Assembly: GCA_035604595.1 (NCBI GenBank)
Contig: DATNIE010000029.1
Coordinates: 62,001-126,000 of the forward strand
Direction of reading: 5' to 3'
DNA: 64,000 nucleotides
From: CAIKZZ01 sp035604595
Lineage (GTDB): Bacteria; Pseudomonadota; Gammaproteobacteria; Steroidobacterales; Steroidobacteraceae
Shown: positions 35,988-44,312 of the stretch, in pieces
How the letters are laid out: each line of letters starts with the position of its first letter
How positions within the stretch are numbered: the first letter of the stretch is position 1
Position numbers and translations under genes: made by a program
The notes under the pieces: generated by a model
The model's input: the letters and a program-made list of their open reading frames with translations, nothing else
Told to the model about the DNA's origin: nothing
Databases searched by the model: none

Positions 35988-36064
35988 TGGCGCGCCCGGC
36001 GGGAGTCGAACCCACGACCTACGGCTTCGGAGACCGTCACTCTATCCAGCTGAGCTACGGGCGC
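35988..36064 (-). tRNA. tRNA-Arg (CCG)
   Basis: The minus-strand sequence folds into a full cloverleaf of 77 nt including an encoded CCA. The acceptor stem is GCGCCCG/CGGGCGC, the anticodon stem ACGGT/GCCGT, and the 7-base loop CTCCGAA gives anticodon CCG, which reads CGG. The T arm is GTGGG-TTCGACT-CCCGC. Confidence 0.97.
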
Positions 36065-36188
36065 ACTGCGCGGCCGCAATTCTACTCTACCGCCGCGGGC
36101 GCAGACCCGGCCAACCGCGGCCTTCAGGCCCCGGCCGGCAGCCGCTATACTCGCGGCCCGAATTCGATGGCCCCCGGGGAATCCTAGA

Positions 36189-36707
36189 GTGAGCAAGCAC
36201 GACGGTCATTTCTTGAGCATGTTCAACGTGGTCCTCGGCATGCTGGTCGGGATCGGGATCACGGTCGCGCTGTTTGGCGTCGCGCGCTTGACCGCGAGGC
36301 CCGTCGAGGGCGGCCTTGCCGTTGCGGATTCGCAGGTGGCTGAGCGCATCGCACCGGTGGGCCGGGTCGCCGTCGCCGGCATGGACAACAGCGCCATCGC
36401 AATCGCGCCGACGAGCGCGGGCGGTGCGGGCATCACGACCGCGTTGCCGGTCCCCAAGAGCGCCGAGGAAACGTACCAGGCGGTCTGCAGCGCATGCCAC
36501 GCAGCCGGCGTCGCCGGTGCGCCAAAGATGGGCGACCACGGTGCGTGGAGGCCACGCGTCGCCGAGGGCAAGGCGATGCTGTACGACCATGCCCTCAAGG
36601 GCTTCACGGGCAAGGCCGGCGTGATGCCCGCCAAGGGCGGACGGGCAGACCTGCCGGACGCGCTCGTCAGGGAGACGGTCGATTATCTGGTGAAGGCGAG
36701 CCAGTAG
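36189..36707 (+). CDS. Cytochrome c5 family protein, membrane-anchored
   Basis: A 172-residue protein starting with GTG. An uncleaved N-terminal helix (MFNVVLGMLVGIGITVALFGVA) anchors it in the inner membrane, followed by a flexible Ala-rich linker and a single heme domain with CSACHAAG near residue 101. The axial Met probably lies in the GVMPAKGG segment, as in cytochrome c5. It would shuttle electrons near the terminal oxidases. The preceding tRNA gene is on the opposite strand. Confidence 0.9.
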   Translation: MSKHDGHFLSMFNVVLGMLVGIGITVALFGVARLTARPVEGGLAVADSQVAERIAPVGRVAVAGMDNSAIAIAPTSAGGAGITTALPVPKSAEETYQAVCSACHAAGVAGAPKMGDHGAWRPRVAEGKAMLYDHALKGFTGKAGVMPAKGGRADLPDALVRETVDYLVKASQ

Positions 36708-36741
36708 GCCGTCCGGCGCGCTGCGCCATCGCCGATTGCCT

Positions 36742-36772
36742 CACGACGCCCGGGCCTGTGCCGGGCGTCGTG
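36742..36772. terminator. Perfect 12-bp hairpin between convergent genes
   Basis: CACGACGCCCGG (36742-36753) and CCGGGCGTCGTG (36761-36772) pair perfectly around a 7-base loop. No T-run follows on either strand. Its place between convergent cytochrome c5 and ubiK genes suggests a bidirectional transcription-end element. Confidence 0.55.
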
Positions 36773-36874
36773 CGTTGGAACTGCCGGACCATCCGCTCGG
36801 CAGCCGTCCGCGCATCGAGGCAAGACGGTCAACGCCTCGTGGCCGTCGGGGTGCCTCAGGCCCATGGACCCGAC

Positions 36875-37174
36875 TCAGGCGGCGGGCGGCTCGACTCGTT
36901 CGGCCACGTCCCGCTCGTGGCGTGCGAGTTCGGCTTCGAGCGCCGCGAGGCGCGCTTCCAGCGCCGTCAGCTTGTCGCGTGTCCGGGCGAGTACGCCTGT
37001 CTGGACGTCGAAATCCTGGCGGGTCACGAGGTCGAGCTTGGCGAGCCCCGCCTGCAGCACGCTCTTGAAGTTGGCCTCTAGGTCATTTTTCAGGGCCGCG
37101 AGCTGTGGCGGCATGGCATCGGACAGCCGCTTCGCGAGGTCATCGAAGAAGCGCGGGTCGAAGCTGTTTGCCAT
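36875..37174 (-). CDS. ubiK: Ubiquinone biosynthesis accessory factor UbiK
   Basis: A 99-residue YqiC/UbiK protein. It begins FDPRFFDDLAKRLSDAMPP, continues with KNDLEANFKSVLQAGLAKLDLV and ends in a trimeric coiled coil, LTALEARLAALEAELARHE. It promotes ubiquinone biosynthesis under aerobic conditions together with UbiJ in E. coli. ATG 37174 fits the family. It is divergent from glnK-amtB, as in Pseudomonas. Confidence 0.92.
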   Translation of the reverse strand: MANSFDPRFFDDLAKRLSDAMPPQLAALKNDLEANFKSVLQAGLAKLDLVTRQDFDVQTGVLARTRDKLTALEARLAALEAELARHERDVAERVEPPAA

Positions 37175-37274
37175 GGGGTTCACCTGGTGCGTGGGCGCGG
37201 CTCCGTGACATTCGACCGGGATCGCCCGTCCGTCAAGGCGTATGCCCCGCATTCAGGCAGCCGGCCGCCGCGCG

Positions 37275-37291
37275 TGCGCCAAAACGGTGCG
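37275..37291. promoter_or_regulatory. NtrC-like binding dyad
   Basis: TGCGCC-N5-GGTGCG at 37275-37291 differs from the NtrC consensus TGCACC-N5-GGTGCA only at one symmetric base pair in each arm. It is about 60 bp upstream of the sigma-54 promoter, a normal enhancer distance. A perfect 16-bp palindrome, GCCATCGCGCGATGGC, lies between them at 37302-37317 and could be a second site. Confidence 0.55.
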
Positions 37292-37352
37292 CCATCGCCC
37301 GGCCATCGCGCGATGGCGCGGGTAAGTATCTGATTGTGCTAGGCCCAGCGCG

Positions 37353-37368
37353 TGGCATGGAAGCTGCA
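37353..37368 (+). promoter_or_regulatory. Sigma-54 (-24/-12) promoter for glnK-amtB
   Basis: TGGCATG-N4-CTGCA has the invariant GG (37354-37355) and GC (37366-37367) at the required spacing for RpoN, with 9 of 11 consensus bases. Transcription would begin near 37379, 64 bases before glnK. Nitrogen-limitation control is inferred. Confidence 0.65.
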
Positions 37369-37442
37369 TTTTGACCGCCCGCGGGTACCGCGGCGAGAAG
37401 GTCGCGCCCGGGTGTCCTGGCGCCGGGCGGATCACGGAACTC

Positions 37443-37781
37443 ATGAAGCTGATCGTCGCAATCATCAAGCCCTTCAAGCTCGACGAGGTCCGCCAGGCGG
37501 TGGCGGACATCGGGGTGCAGGGCGTCACGGTGACCGAAGTACAGGGCTTTGGCCGCCAGCGCGGCCATCTGGAACTGTACCGCGGGGCGGAGTACCGCGT
37601 GGATTTCGTGCCGAAGACCAAGATCGAGATGGCAGTGGACGACTCGGTGTGCGACCAGGTCGTGGAGGCCATCACCAACATCGCGCGCACCGGAAAGATC
37701 GGCGACGGCAAGATCTTCGTGCTTCCACTCGAACAGGCGGTGCGGATACGGACCGGCGAGATGGGGACCGAGGCGATCTGA
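37443..37781 (+). CDS. glnK: Nitrogen regulatory PII protein GlnK
   Basis: A 112-residue PII signal protein. The T-loop contains the uridylylation site Tyr51 in GHLELYRGAEY, and the B and C loops (GKIGDGKIFVLPLEQAVRIRTGE) bind ATP and 2-oxoglutarate. It would gate the ammonium channel encoded next to it. It is 62 bp upstream of amtB. The sigma-54 promoter supports the GlnK assignment over GlnB, which the sequence alone does not settle. Confidence 0.92.
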   Translation: MKLIVAIIKPFKLDEVRQAVADIGVQGVTVTEVQGFGRQRGHLELYRGAEYRVDFVPKTKIEMAVDDSVCDQVVEAITNIARTGKIGDGKIFVLPLEQAVRIRTGEMGTEAI

Positions 37782-37843
37782 CGGGGACTCGCAGCGCACG
37801 ATGATCTGAGACGAATCGGACCGACACCGACAGGGGAAACGCT

Positions 37844-39403
37844 GTGGAACTTGCAAGACTTGATCAGCCACCGAGCGTACGGACGGCGCCTGCGGCCAGC
37901 CGGCGCGAGTTCACGCGCGCATCGCTCGCCGCATTGCTGCTTGCCGCGTGCGCGTTGCTGTGCTCGACGCTCGCGCATGCCGACGCAGTGCCCGCGACGG
38001 CGGCGCCGCTGGCCACCGACACGGCGGCCTCGCCGGCCGCAGCAGCTGCTGCCACCGGGGCGGCCGCAGCGCCCGCGCCGACGCCGAACAAGGGCGATAC
38101 GGCGTGGATGCTCACCGCCACGGCACTCGTGCTGCTGATGTCGGTGCCGGCGCTGGCGCTGTTCTACGGTGGTCTCGTCCGGCAGAAGAACATGCTGTCG
38201 GTGCTGATCCAGGTGTTCGTCGTGTTCTCGCTGATCACCGTGCTGTGGGCCGTCTACGGCTACTCGCTCGCCTTCACCGAGGGCAACCCGTTCATCGGCG
38301 GCTTCAGCCGCCTGTTCCTGAAGGGTACTTTCGATGCGGCCACGGGCGAGTTCTCGATGGCCGGGACGTTCAGCAGGAACACGCCGCTCTACGAGCTGGT
38401 ATACGTCGCGTTCCAGTCGACCTTCGCCGCGATCACCGTGTGCCTGATCCTCGGCTCGATCGTCGAGCGCGTGAAGTTCTCCGCAGTGCTGATCTTCGCC
38501 GCCATCTGGTTCACGATCAGCTATCTGCCGATCGCGCACATGGTCTGGTTCTGGCCCGGACCCGATGCCTACACTGATCCGAAGCTCGCCGACGCGGTCA
38601 CGGCCAGGGGCGGCCTGCTGTGGCAGTGGGGTGCGCTCGATTTTGCCGGCGGCACGGTCGTGCACATCAATGCCGGCGTCGCGGGCCTCGTCGGTGCCAT
38701 CCTGCTCGGCAAGCGCGTGGGGCTTGGCAAGGAGTCGATGGCCCCGCACAGCCTGACGATGACGATGATCGGTGCGGCGCTGCTGTGGTTCGGATGGTTT
38801 GGCTTCAACGCCGGCTCGGCACTCGAGGCAAACGGCTCGGCGGCGCTGGCGTTCATGAACACCTACCTCGCCACTGCCTGTGCCGTGCTCGCGTGGCTGT
38901 TCGGCGAATGGGCGCTCAAGGGCAAGCCGTCGCTCCTCGGCGCCGCCTCGGGGGCGGTCTCAGGTCTCGTTGCGATCACGCCGGCCGCAGGCAACGTCGG
39001 AATTCCGGGCGCGTTCGTGATCGGTATCGCGGCCGGCCTCATCTGCCTGTGGGGCGTCACCGGGCTCAAGAAGGCCATCAATGCCGACGACTCGCTCGAC
39101 GTTTTCGGCGTGCACGCCGTGGGTGGCGTGACAGGCGCGCTGCTGACGGGCGTGTTCAACTCGCAGTCGCTCGGCGGCCCGGGCTTCGTCAGCGACTGGG
39201 TGACCGGCAAGGTCGCCTCGAACCCGATTGTCGACCAGCTGCTCATCCAGGCGAAAGCGGTGGGCGTGACGATCCTGTGGACCGGGGTGGCGGCCTTCGT
39301 TGCGTTCAAGATCGCCGACGTGCTGGTCGGGCTGCGCGTGCCGGAGGAGCAAGAGCGCGAAGGTCTCGACACGACCTCGCACGGCGAGCGCGCCTACAGC
39401 TGA
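37844..39403 (+). CDS. amtB: Ammonium transporter AmtB
   Basis: A 519-residue inner-membrane ammonium channel. After a signal peptide (ASLAALLLAACALLCSTLAHA) there is an unusual ~40-residue Ala/Pro-rich spacer before the first Amt helix at TAWMLTATALVLLMSVPALALFYGG, shown by the core ALALFYGGLVRQKN. Conserved pore histidines are in LPIAHMVWFW and DVFGVHAVGGVTGA, and the NAGVAGLVGAI motif is present. The GTG start is preceded by AGGGGA. Expected to form a complex with GlnK. Confidence 0.95.
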   Translation: MELARLDQPPSVRTAPAASRREFTRASLAALLLAACALLCSTLAHADAVPATAAPLATDTAASPAAAAAATGAAAAPAPTPNKGDTAWMLTATALVLLMSVPALALFYGGLVRQKNMLSVLIQVFVVFSLITVLWAVYGYSLAFTEGNPFIGGFSRLFLKGTFDAATGEFSMAGTFSRNTPLYELVYVAFQSTFAAITVCLILGSIVERVKFSAVLIFAAIWFTISYLPIAHMVWFWPGPDAYTDPKLADAVTARGGLLWQWGALDFAGGTVVHINAGVAGLVGAILLGKRVGLGKESMAPHSLTMTMIGAALLWFGWFGFNAGSALEANGSAALAFMNTYLATACAVLAWLFGEWALKGKPSLLGAASGAVSGLVAITPAAGNVGIPGAFVIGIAAGLICLWGVTGLKKAINADDSLDVFGVHAVGGVTGALLTGVFNSQSLGGPGFVSDWVTGKVASNPIVDQLLIQAKAVGVTILWTGVAAFVAFKIADVLVGLRVPEEQEREGLDTTSHGERAYS

Positions 39404-39423
39404 CCCGGATCGACGGGACCCCC

Positions 39424-39738
39424 TCAGGGCGGGCTGCGGCTCGCCCTTTTTTTGGCCGCGGGCCGGCGCTTCGCGACGCCGCGCTGTCCGCCCTCGGCGA
39501 GCGCCGCCGCGACTGCGGCTTCGGCCGCGACCCAGTCGGCGAGCTCGTGGCCGGGCGCGAAGCCGCGCCGCTCGGCCAGGTAATACGCCTCGGTCGCCAC
39601 CATTTTGCGGCGCAGGTCGGCCTCGACAGCCGCGGCCGCTCCCGTCCTCGCGAGACTCGGCGCCGCGGGCGGGGGCGCCTCGGCGGCTCGGGCGCGGATG
39701 CCGGGTTTGGCGGGGCGAGTCGGGGTCTTGCGGGGCAT
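39424..39738 (-). CDS. DUF2934 family protein
   Basis: A 104-residue basic protein. The DUF2934 core is RRKMVATEAYYLAERRGF followed by PGHELADWVAAE, matching the family pattern of IxxxAYxxAexRGfxpGxexxDWxxAE. Lys/Ala/Pro-rich flanks suggest nucleic-acid contact, but the function is unknown. Its last codons overlap the amtB terminator hairpin. Confidence 0.8.
   Translation of the reverse strand: MPRKTPTRPAKPGIRARAAEAPPPAAPSLARTGAAAAVEADLRRKMVATEAYYLAERRGFAPGHELADWVAAEAAVAAALAEGGQRGVAKRRPAAKKRASRSPP
39426..39453 (+). terminator. Rho-independent terminator after amtB
   Basis: AGGGCG (39426-39431) pairs with CGCCCT (39442-39447), with inner GC/GC pairing, followed by seven T residues (39447-39453). 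It lies 23 bp after the amtB stop and overlaps the 3' end of the convergent DUF2934 gene. Confidence 0.8.
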
Positions 39739-40122
39739 GCAATACCTCGGTGGGCATTGATCGATTAGGCTCCGATACCTTTTTATCATGACCCCGGACA
39801 CCGCACCGTCCTTGCCCGGAAACCCGAAGTCCCGCGGTACCCCATTGCGGTGAGTCCCTAGCCCGGTAGCGGCCCTGCTCCGCAGTTATGCGGATGACAC
39901 CAAGTGCCGGCCTCCCGCAGCCTGTCCCCTATCTGGGCAGAGTCGTGGACCTCCCGTGAGCGCAGTGCCGTGCACGCCGTTCGAGCGGATCCGGGCGTTC
40001 CCCGGCACCGGTTGCGCGGAGCCGCCGGCCGGGGGGGCCGCGCCGGCACGGTCGTCCCACCTGCGCGCGAGTTCGCGACCGCCCGGGGCGCGCGGGTTGG
40101 CGCGCGTCGAGGAGGCGTGATG
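39739..40122. other. Intergenic region, 384 bp
   Basis: Upstream regions of the divergent DUF2934 and response regulator genes. A short hairpin TCCGCA-GTTA-TGCGGA is seen near 39877-39895. GGAGG at 40111-40115 is the ribosome site of the regulator. No further gene or motif is supported. Confidence 0.4.
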
Positions 40123-40764
40123 ATGCATGCGGTCGAGCTGCCCCGCGTCTACGTCGTCGACGACGATGTCGCGGCCCGGGAGGCGTACCGCACGCTGCTG
40201 CAATCGCTCGGCTATCAGATCGAGGACTATCCGGATGCCGAGAGTTTTCTGGCGCGCGCCGATCTCGAGGCCGCCGGCTGCGTCGTCCTCGACGTCAACA
40301 TGCCCGGCATCAGCGGTCCGGAGCTGCACGAGAAGCTGCGGCAGGCCGCCTCGCCACTGTCAGTCGTGTTCGTCACGGCGCACGGCGATGTGCCGTCGGC
40401 GGTCGCTTCGATGCAGCGGGGAGCGGCCAGTTACCTGCTGAAGCCGGTTCGCGATCAACAGCTGATCGACGTCGTCAATCGCGCGCTGCGGCGCTCCGCG
40501 GCCGAAGCGGTCGAAGGCCATGCGCGGCGCGGGGTCCTCGCGCGTCTGGCGAGGTTGACGCCGCGGGAGCAGGAGGTGCTCAACCAGCTGGTCGAGGGCG
40601 AGCACTATGACCGCGTCTCGGCGACGCTCGGCATTACCAAGCGCACGGTCGAGGCGCATCGCCGCCGCATCATGGAGAAGATGGGCGCGCGCACGCTCCC
40701 GCAGCTGTTGCAGCAGCTCGCCCGCGTCGCGTGGCCACCGCGGGCGGCGGCGACACGGCGCTGA
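40123..40764 (+). CDS. FixJ/NarL-type response regulator (orphan)
   Basis: A 213-residue two-domain regulator. The receiver has the acidic pair VYVVDDDVA, the phospho-accepting Asp in CVVLDVNMPG, the switch Thr/His in VFVTAHGD and the Lys in YLLKPVRD. The C-terminal LuxR-type HTH contains LTPREQEVLNQLVEG and ITKRTVEAHRRRIMEKMGA. ATG 40123 sits 7 bases from GGAGG; ATG 40120 is just upstream. No histidine kinase is adjacent, so its input is unknown. Confidence 0.9.
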   Translation: MHAVELPRVYVVDDDVAAREAYRTLLQSLGYQIEDYPDAESFLARADLEAAGCVVLDVNMPGISGPELHEKLRQAASPLSVVFVTAHGDVPSAVASMQRGAASYLLKPVRDQQLIDVVNRALRRSAAEAVEGHARRGVLARLARLTPREQEVLNQLVEGEHYDRVSATLGITKRTVEAHRRRIMEKMGARTLPQLLQQLARVAWPPRAAATRR

Positions 40765-40797
40765 GCGGCAGACCGGCCTTGAGGTGGCGGCCCGGCG

Positions 40798-42120
40798 TCA
40801 GCGCCTCGTCAGCGCATCGACCTCCTCGGCCAGCGCGCGGATGCCCGCCGAGATCACCGTCGTGACCGGGATCGGATCGGTGAGGCGCCTCGCGTCGGCC
40901 GGAAGCGCGGCCAGCGAGCGTGCCGCCCGCTCGCGCACGCGTGCCAGCGGCTCGGGCTGGCGCGTGCGCCAGCCACCGTGCATCACGAGCTCGAGCAGCG
41001 GCGTGCCCGGGACGCGCTCGGCCTCGAGTGCGACGGTGTCCGCGCTGATCCGGCCGCTGGCGTCGAACGTGCGGTAGACCTGCTTGCGTCCGGGCCAGGT
41101 CTCCTTGCCCCATGATCGCTTGCGGCGCGGCCGTCCGGCGTACTCCCCGAGCTTGTAGGCGCAGTCGAGCGCCGGCGCATCGGCCGAGGTTCCGAGTCGC
41201 GTGCCGATCGCGAAGGTATCGATCGGCGCACCGGCCGCGAGCAGTCGCTCGACCTGGTACTCATCGAGCGTGCCGCTCGCCAGGATCTTCACGTCCGTGC
41301 AGCCGCCGTCGTCGAGGATCGCGCGCACCTCGCGCGACAGCACTGCCAGGTCGCCGCTGTCGATGCGCACCGCGCCAACCCGCAGCCCGCCGCGCCTGAG
41401 GGTCACGATCTCGCGCGCCGCCGCGCGCGTGTCGTACGTGTCGATCAGCAGCGTCGTGGCATCCGGCTGACAGCCGGCGAAACCCGTGAAGGCGGCGCGC
41501 TCGGTCTCGTGAGCCTGCACGAAGGAATGCGCCATCGTGCCGTACAGCTGCAATCCATAGCGGCGGCCCGCCTCGACGGTCGCCGTCCCGGCAAAGCCAG
41601 CAACCACTGCAGCGCGCGCCGCGAGGCAGGCGGCCTCGGCACCCGCGGCGCGGCGCATCCCGAAGTCGATCAGCGTCCGCCCCTGCGCGGCCAGCACACA
41701 GCGCGCGGCCTTGCTCGCCACCAGCGTCTGGTAGTGCAGCAGGTTGATCAGGCGGCTCTCGACGAACTGCGCCTGCGGCAACGCCGCAACGATGCGCAGC
41801 CAGGGCTCATCGGCGAACAGCACCGTCCCCTCGGGCACCGCGTGCACCTCGCCCGTGAAGCGCAGAGTCGCGAGCCACTCGAGGAAGTCTGGCTCGAATC
41901 GGCCGAGCCCCGCGAGCCAGTCGAGCTCGGCGGGCTCGAACCGGAGCTGCTCGAGGTACTCGAGCGCCTGTTCGAGGCCGGCGACCAGCAGGAAGCCGCG
42001 CTCGGCCGGCAGCCGCCGCGCGTACAGCTCGAACACGGCCGTCGCATCGAGACCGAGCTTGCGGTAGGCCGCCAGCATCGTCAGCTGGTAGAGGTCGGTG
42101 ATCAGCGCGGATTCGGTCAC
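40798..42120 (-). CDS. pncB: Nicotinate phosphoribosyltransferase
   Basis: NAD-salvage enzyme that makes nicotinate mononucleotide. The 440-residue protein has LITDLYQLTMLAAY at the N-terminus, the Q-FVESRLINLLHYQTLVASKAAR region, GTMAHSFVQ with the autophosphorylated His, RIDSGDL and the phosphate-binding ASGTLDEYQV and FAIGTRLGTS. GTG 42120 is chosen because MTESALITDLYQLTM matches the family start. It is convergent with the upstream regulator gene. Confidence 0.93.
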   Translation of the reverse strand: MTESALITDLYQLTMLAAYRKLGLDATAVFELYARRLPAERGFLLVAGLEQALEYLEQLRFEPAELDWLAGLGRFEPDFLEWLATLRFTGEVHAVPEGTVLFADEPWLRIVAALPQAQFVESRLINLLHYQTLVASKAARCVLAAQGRTLIDFGMRRAAGAEAACLAARAAVVAGFAGTATVEAGRRYGLQLYGTMAHSFVQAHETERAAFTGFAGCQPDATTLLIDTYDTRAAAREIVTLRRGGLRVGAVRIDSGDLAVLSREVRAILDDGGCTDVKILASGTLDEYQVERLLAAGAPIDTFAIGTRLGTSADAPALDCAYKLGEYAGRPRRKRSWGKETWPGRKQVYRTFDASGRISADTVALEAERVPGTPLLELVMHGGWRTRQPEPLARVRERAARSLAALPADARRLTDPIPVTTVISAGIRALAEEVDALTRR

Positions 42121-42362
42121 GGCGTCGGCTCCCCCCGGCCCTGCGCCGGCGAGCCTAGCACCTCGGGCAGGCAGCACCGGCGCGCGGCGTTGGCGATTTA
42201 CCGAGAGCCTGCTGCGGTTCGTCCGGGCTGGCAGCGCACGCCGGGGCGCATAGGCTTTCTCTGGCGGCGGCGCGAGCGCCGCCGGTTGGTGCTGTCGCGG
42301 GTTCGGCGAGGAGGCGGTGCACGTCCCTTGGTCGCCTCACCGGCCGCGTCGGAGGGCTCGCT

Positions 42363-42833
42363 ATGCGCACGCTGCAGGTCGTGGTCGCGGACTACGCGGT
42401 CGCCCGCTTTTACCGGCTGCCCGATGCGGCGGTCCGGCTGGAACTCATTGACGCACTCGGCAATCCCGCGGCGCGCACGACAGAACGCGAGCTCGTGTCG
42501 GGCCGGCCCGGCCGGATCTTCAACCGCGGGATCGGTCATACGCAGTCGTTCGACCCGCGCAACCGGCACAAGCGGATCTTCGAGGAGAACTTCGCGAGGG
42601 CGATCGCGCGGCGGATCGGCCGCCGGCTCGCGGCCGAGCGCGCCGATGAGCTGATCGTCGTGGCCGGCCCGCGACTCCTCGCCCTGATCGAGCTGCGGCT
42701 GTCGAAAGCCGCCCGGCAGCGGCTGGCGGCCACCGTGCCGCAGGATCTCGCGCGACTCGGCGCGGCGCAGCTCAGTCGCACGCTCGTGCCGCTGCGCGCG
42801 GCGCTGCGCCGCAAGGTTGTTCCTGCAGTCTAG
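42363..42833 (+). CDS. Host attachment family protein
   Basis: A 156-residue protein resembling the family named for attachment to host cells. It begins LQVVVADYAVARFYRL, has a central FEENFARAIARRIGRRLA segment followed by ELIVVAGPRLLALIELRLS, and ends KDLARL-like VPQDLARLGAAQL. The fold resembles release-factor eRF1 domain-like proteins in other members, and the family name does not prove attachment function. It is 11 bp upstream of the OsmC gene. Confidence 0.8.
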   Translation: MRTLQVVVADYAVARFYRLPDAAVRLELIDALGNPAARTTERELVSGRPGRIFNRGIGHTQSFDPRNRHKRIFEENFARAIARRIGRRLAAERADELIVVAGPRLLALIELRLSKAARQRLAATVPQDLARLGAAQLSRTLVPLRAALRRKVVPAV

Positions 42834-42844
42834 GAGAGCACCCG

Positions 42845-43291
42845 ATGGATCCCTACCCGCATGTCTATCACGTCACCGCCCACGGCACGCCAGCGGGCCT
42901 CGTCGCCGTCACTGCGCCCGGCCTCGCCGAGATTCGGACAGCCCCGCCCCCCGAGTTCGATGGTCCAGGCGGCACGTGGTCACCGGAGAGCTTGCTCGCC
43001 GCGTCGGTCGCGGACTGCTTCGTGCTGTCGTTCCGTGCGATCAGCCGAGCCAGCCGCTTCGAGTGGCAGGCGCTCGACTGCCGGGTCGAGGCCATCCTCG
43101 AGCGGGTCGACGGGGTGACGCAGTTCACCCGTTTCAAGACCTACGCGACCCTGACCGTCGCACCGGGGAGCGATCCGACCAAGGCGCGCCACCTCCTCGA
43201 GAAGGCCGAGCACGTGTGTCTGATCATCAATTCCCTCAAAGGGGCGCGCGAGCTCGAGCTTACGCTGGTCGAGGGATTGGCCGCGGCGTGA
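42845..43291 (+). CDS. OsmC family peroxiredoxin-like protein
   Basis: A 148-residue OsmC/Ohr-fold protein. The two redox cysteines are in SLLAASVADCFVLSFRA and EKAEHVCLIINSLKG, as in OsmC family members that reduce organic hydroperoxides. It is cotranscribed with the host attachment family gene; both fit a stress-response role, which is inferred. Confidence 0.88.
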   Translation: MDPYPHVYHVTAHGTPAGLVAVTAPGLAEIRTAPPPEFDGPGGTWSPESLLAASVADCFVLSFRAISRASRFEWQALDCRVEAILERVDGVTQFTRFKTYATLTVAPGSDPTKARHLLEKAEHVCLIINSLKGARELELTLVEGLAAA

Positions 43292-43495
43292 GGGGGGGTG
43301 GCGCCCGAGACCGCCCGGCGGAGGGTCCCGTCGGGCTGCGCGCGGACAGACGCGCCGGTTCACAGCCGGGCCACGGGCATGGCAGGATGCGGCCCGTCGG
43401 CCCCGACTGTGACGGGCTTCAAGGGTTTCCGGGGGCTGACGCGCCACACTGTTAACTAAATGCGTGGGCGCCTGTCCCGCAGCGAGGAGCCGAAC

Positions 43496-44008
43496 ATGGA
43501 CGCGATCCGGACTCCAGGTCGACGGTTGCTCAAACTGGCCCTTGCCTGCGGCATCGCGGCATTCATTGCCGGCGCCTGGGTGGCCGCGGCCGATGACGTC
43601 GCCGTTTACAAGTGGCTCGACGTGGAAGGCCGCATCCATTACAGCGACCGGCCGCCGCCGCCTGACGGCAAGCTGATCTCCGTGGAGACCACCGCCTACG
43701 CCCGCGCCCACATCGGCACGATCGAACGGCCGACCGCACCACCGGCCCCCGCGCCCGCGGCAGCCAAGCAGCCGGCCGCGGTGTCCCCGGAGCAGAAGCG
43801 GGCGGTGGCCGAGGACATCGCCAATGCCCGCGCCGAGCAGTGCAAGCAGGCCCGGGATACCTATCAGCGCTACGTCCAGTCGCGGCGCCTGATCAGGAAG
43901 GGGCCGGACAACGAGCAGATCTATCTGTCGGATGCGGAGATGGACACCGAGCGGCTCAATGCCAAGCGGGCGGCTGACGAGGCCTGCGAAGGCGTCACGC
44001 TACCCTGA
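43496..44008 (+). CDS. DUF4124 domain-containing exported protein
   Basis: A 170-residue protein with an N-terminal signal sequence (LLKLALACGIAAFIAGAWVAAA) followed directly by the DUF4124 motif VYKWLDVEGRIHYSDRPPP. The remainder is a Pro/Ala linker and a charged helical region with two cysteines (CKQARD, CEGVTLP). AGGAG precedes ATG 43496. DUF4124 proteins are periplasmic and of unknown function, common in gamma- and betaproteobacteria. Confidence 0.88.
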   Translation: MDAIRTPGRRLLKLALACGIAAFIAGAWVAAADDVAVYKWLDVEGRIHYSDRPPPPDGKLISVETTAYARAHIGTIERPTAPPAPAPAAAKQPAAVSPEQKRAVAEDIANARAEQCKQARDTYQRYVQSRRLIRKGPDNEQIYLSDAEMDTERLNAKRAADEACEGVTLP

Positions 44009-44312
44009 CGCGCGGCGCTCAAGAGCGTCGATCTTCGGTCCCGATCGCTAAGCTGCTGCGCGTCCAGCGCCGCAACTGCCACCGACTGTCGTGCACGTCT
44101 GCACTGCTGTCCCGGTTTGCAGCCGCGGCAGCTGCGATTGGATTGCGGGATTCAAACGGGACGCACGGTCTTCGCGCCACTGCGGGTCGGCGGCGGACAC
44201 GGGTGGAACCGCTGGCAAGCGCTTGCCATAATGCGCCGTCCGCGAGCGGCGCCCGCCGTTTCCCGCTGCACGGTGCGGGTCAGACCCTCGATGCGGCGAG
44301 GCTGGAGAGCGC
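44009..44312. other. Intergenic region, 304 bp
   Basis: No gene is seen. The region carries the 16-bp palindrome listed separately and a possible -10 CATAAT (44227-44232) for the downstream dehydrogenase. Confidence 0.4.
44213..44228. promoter_or_regulatory. Perfect 16-bp palindrome, LacI-like operator
   Basis: TGGCAAGCGCTTGCCA is a perfect palindrome with the GCAAGCGCTTGC core often bound by LacI-family regulators. It overlaps a possible -10 CATAAT (44227-44232) about 80 bp upstream of the dehydrogenase gene. No LacI-family gene is in the window. Confidence 0.5.

Noticed and set aside
39739..40122. Possible c-di-GMP riboswitch before the response regulator
   Set aside because: Only a short hairpin was found; the conserved GEMM core is absent.
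43292..43495. Possible cobalamin or other riboswitch before the DUF4124 gene
   Set aside because: Several GC-rich inverted segments are present, but no B12-box or other riboswitch core could be found.
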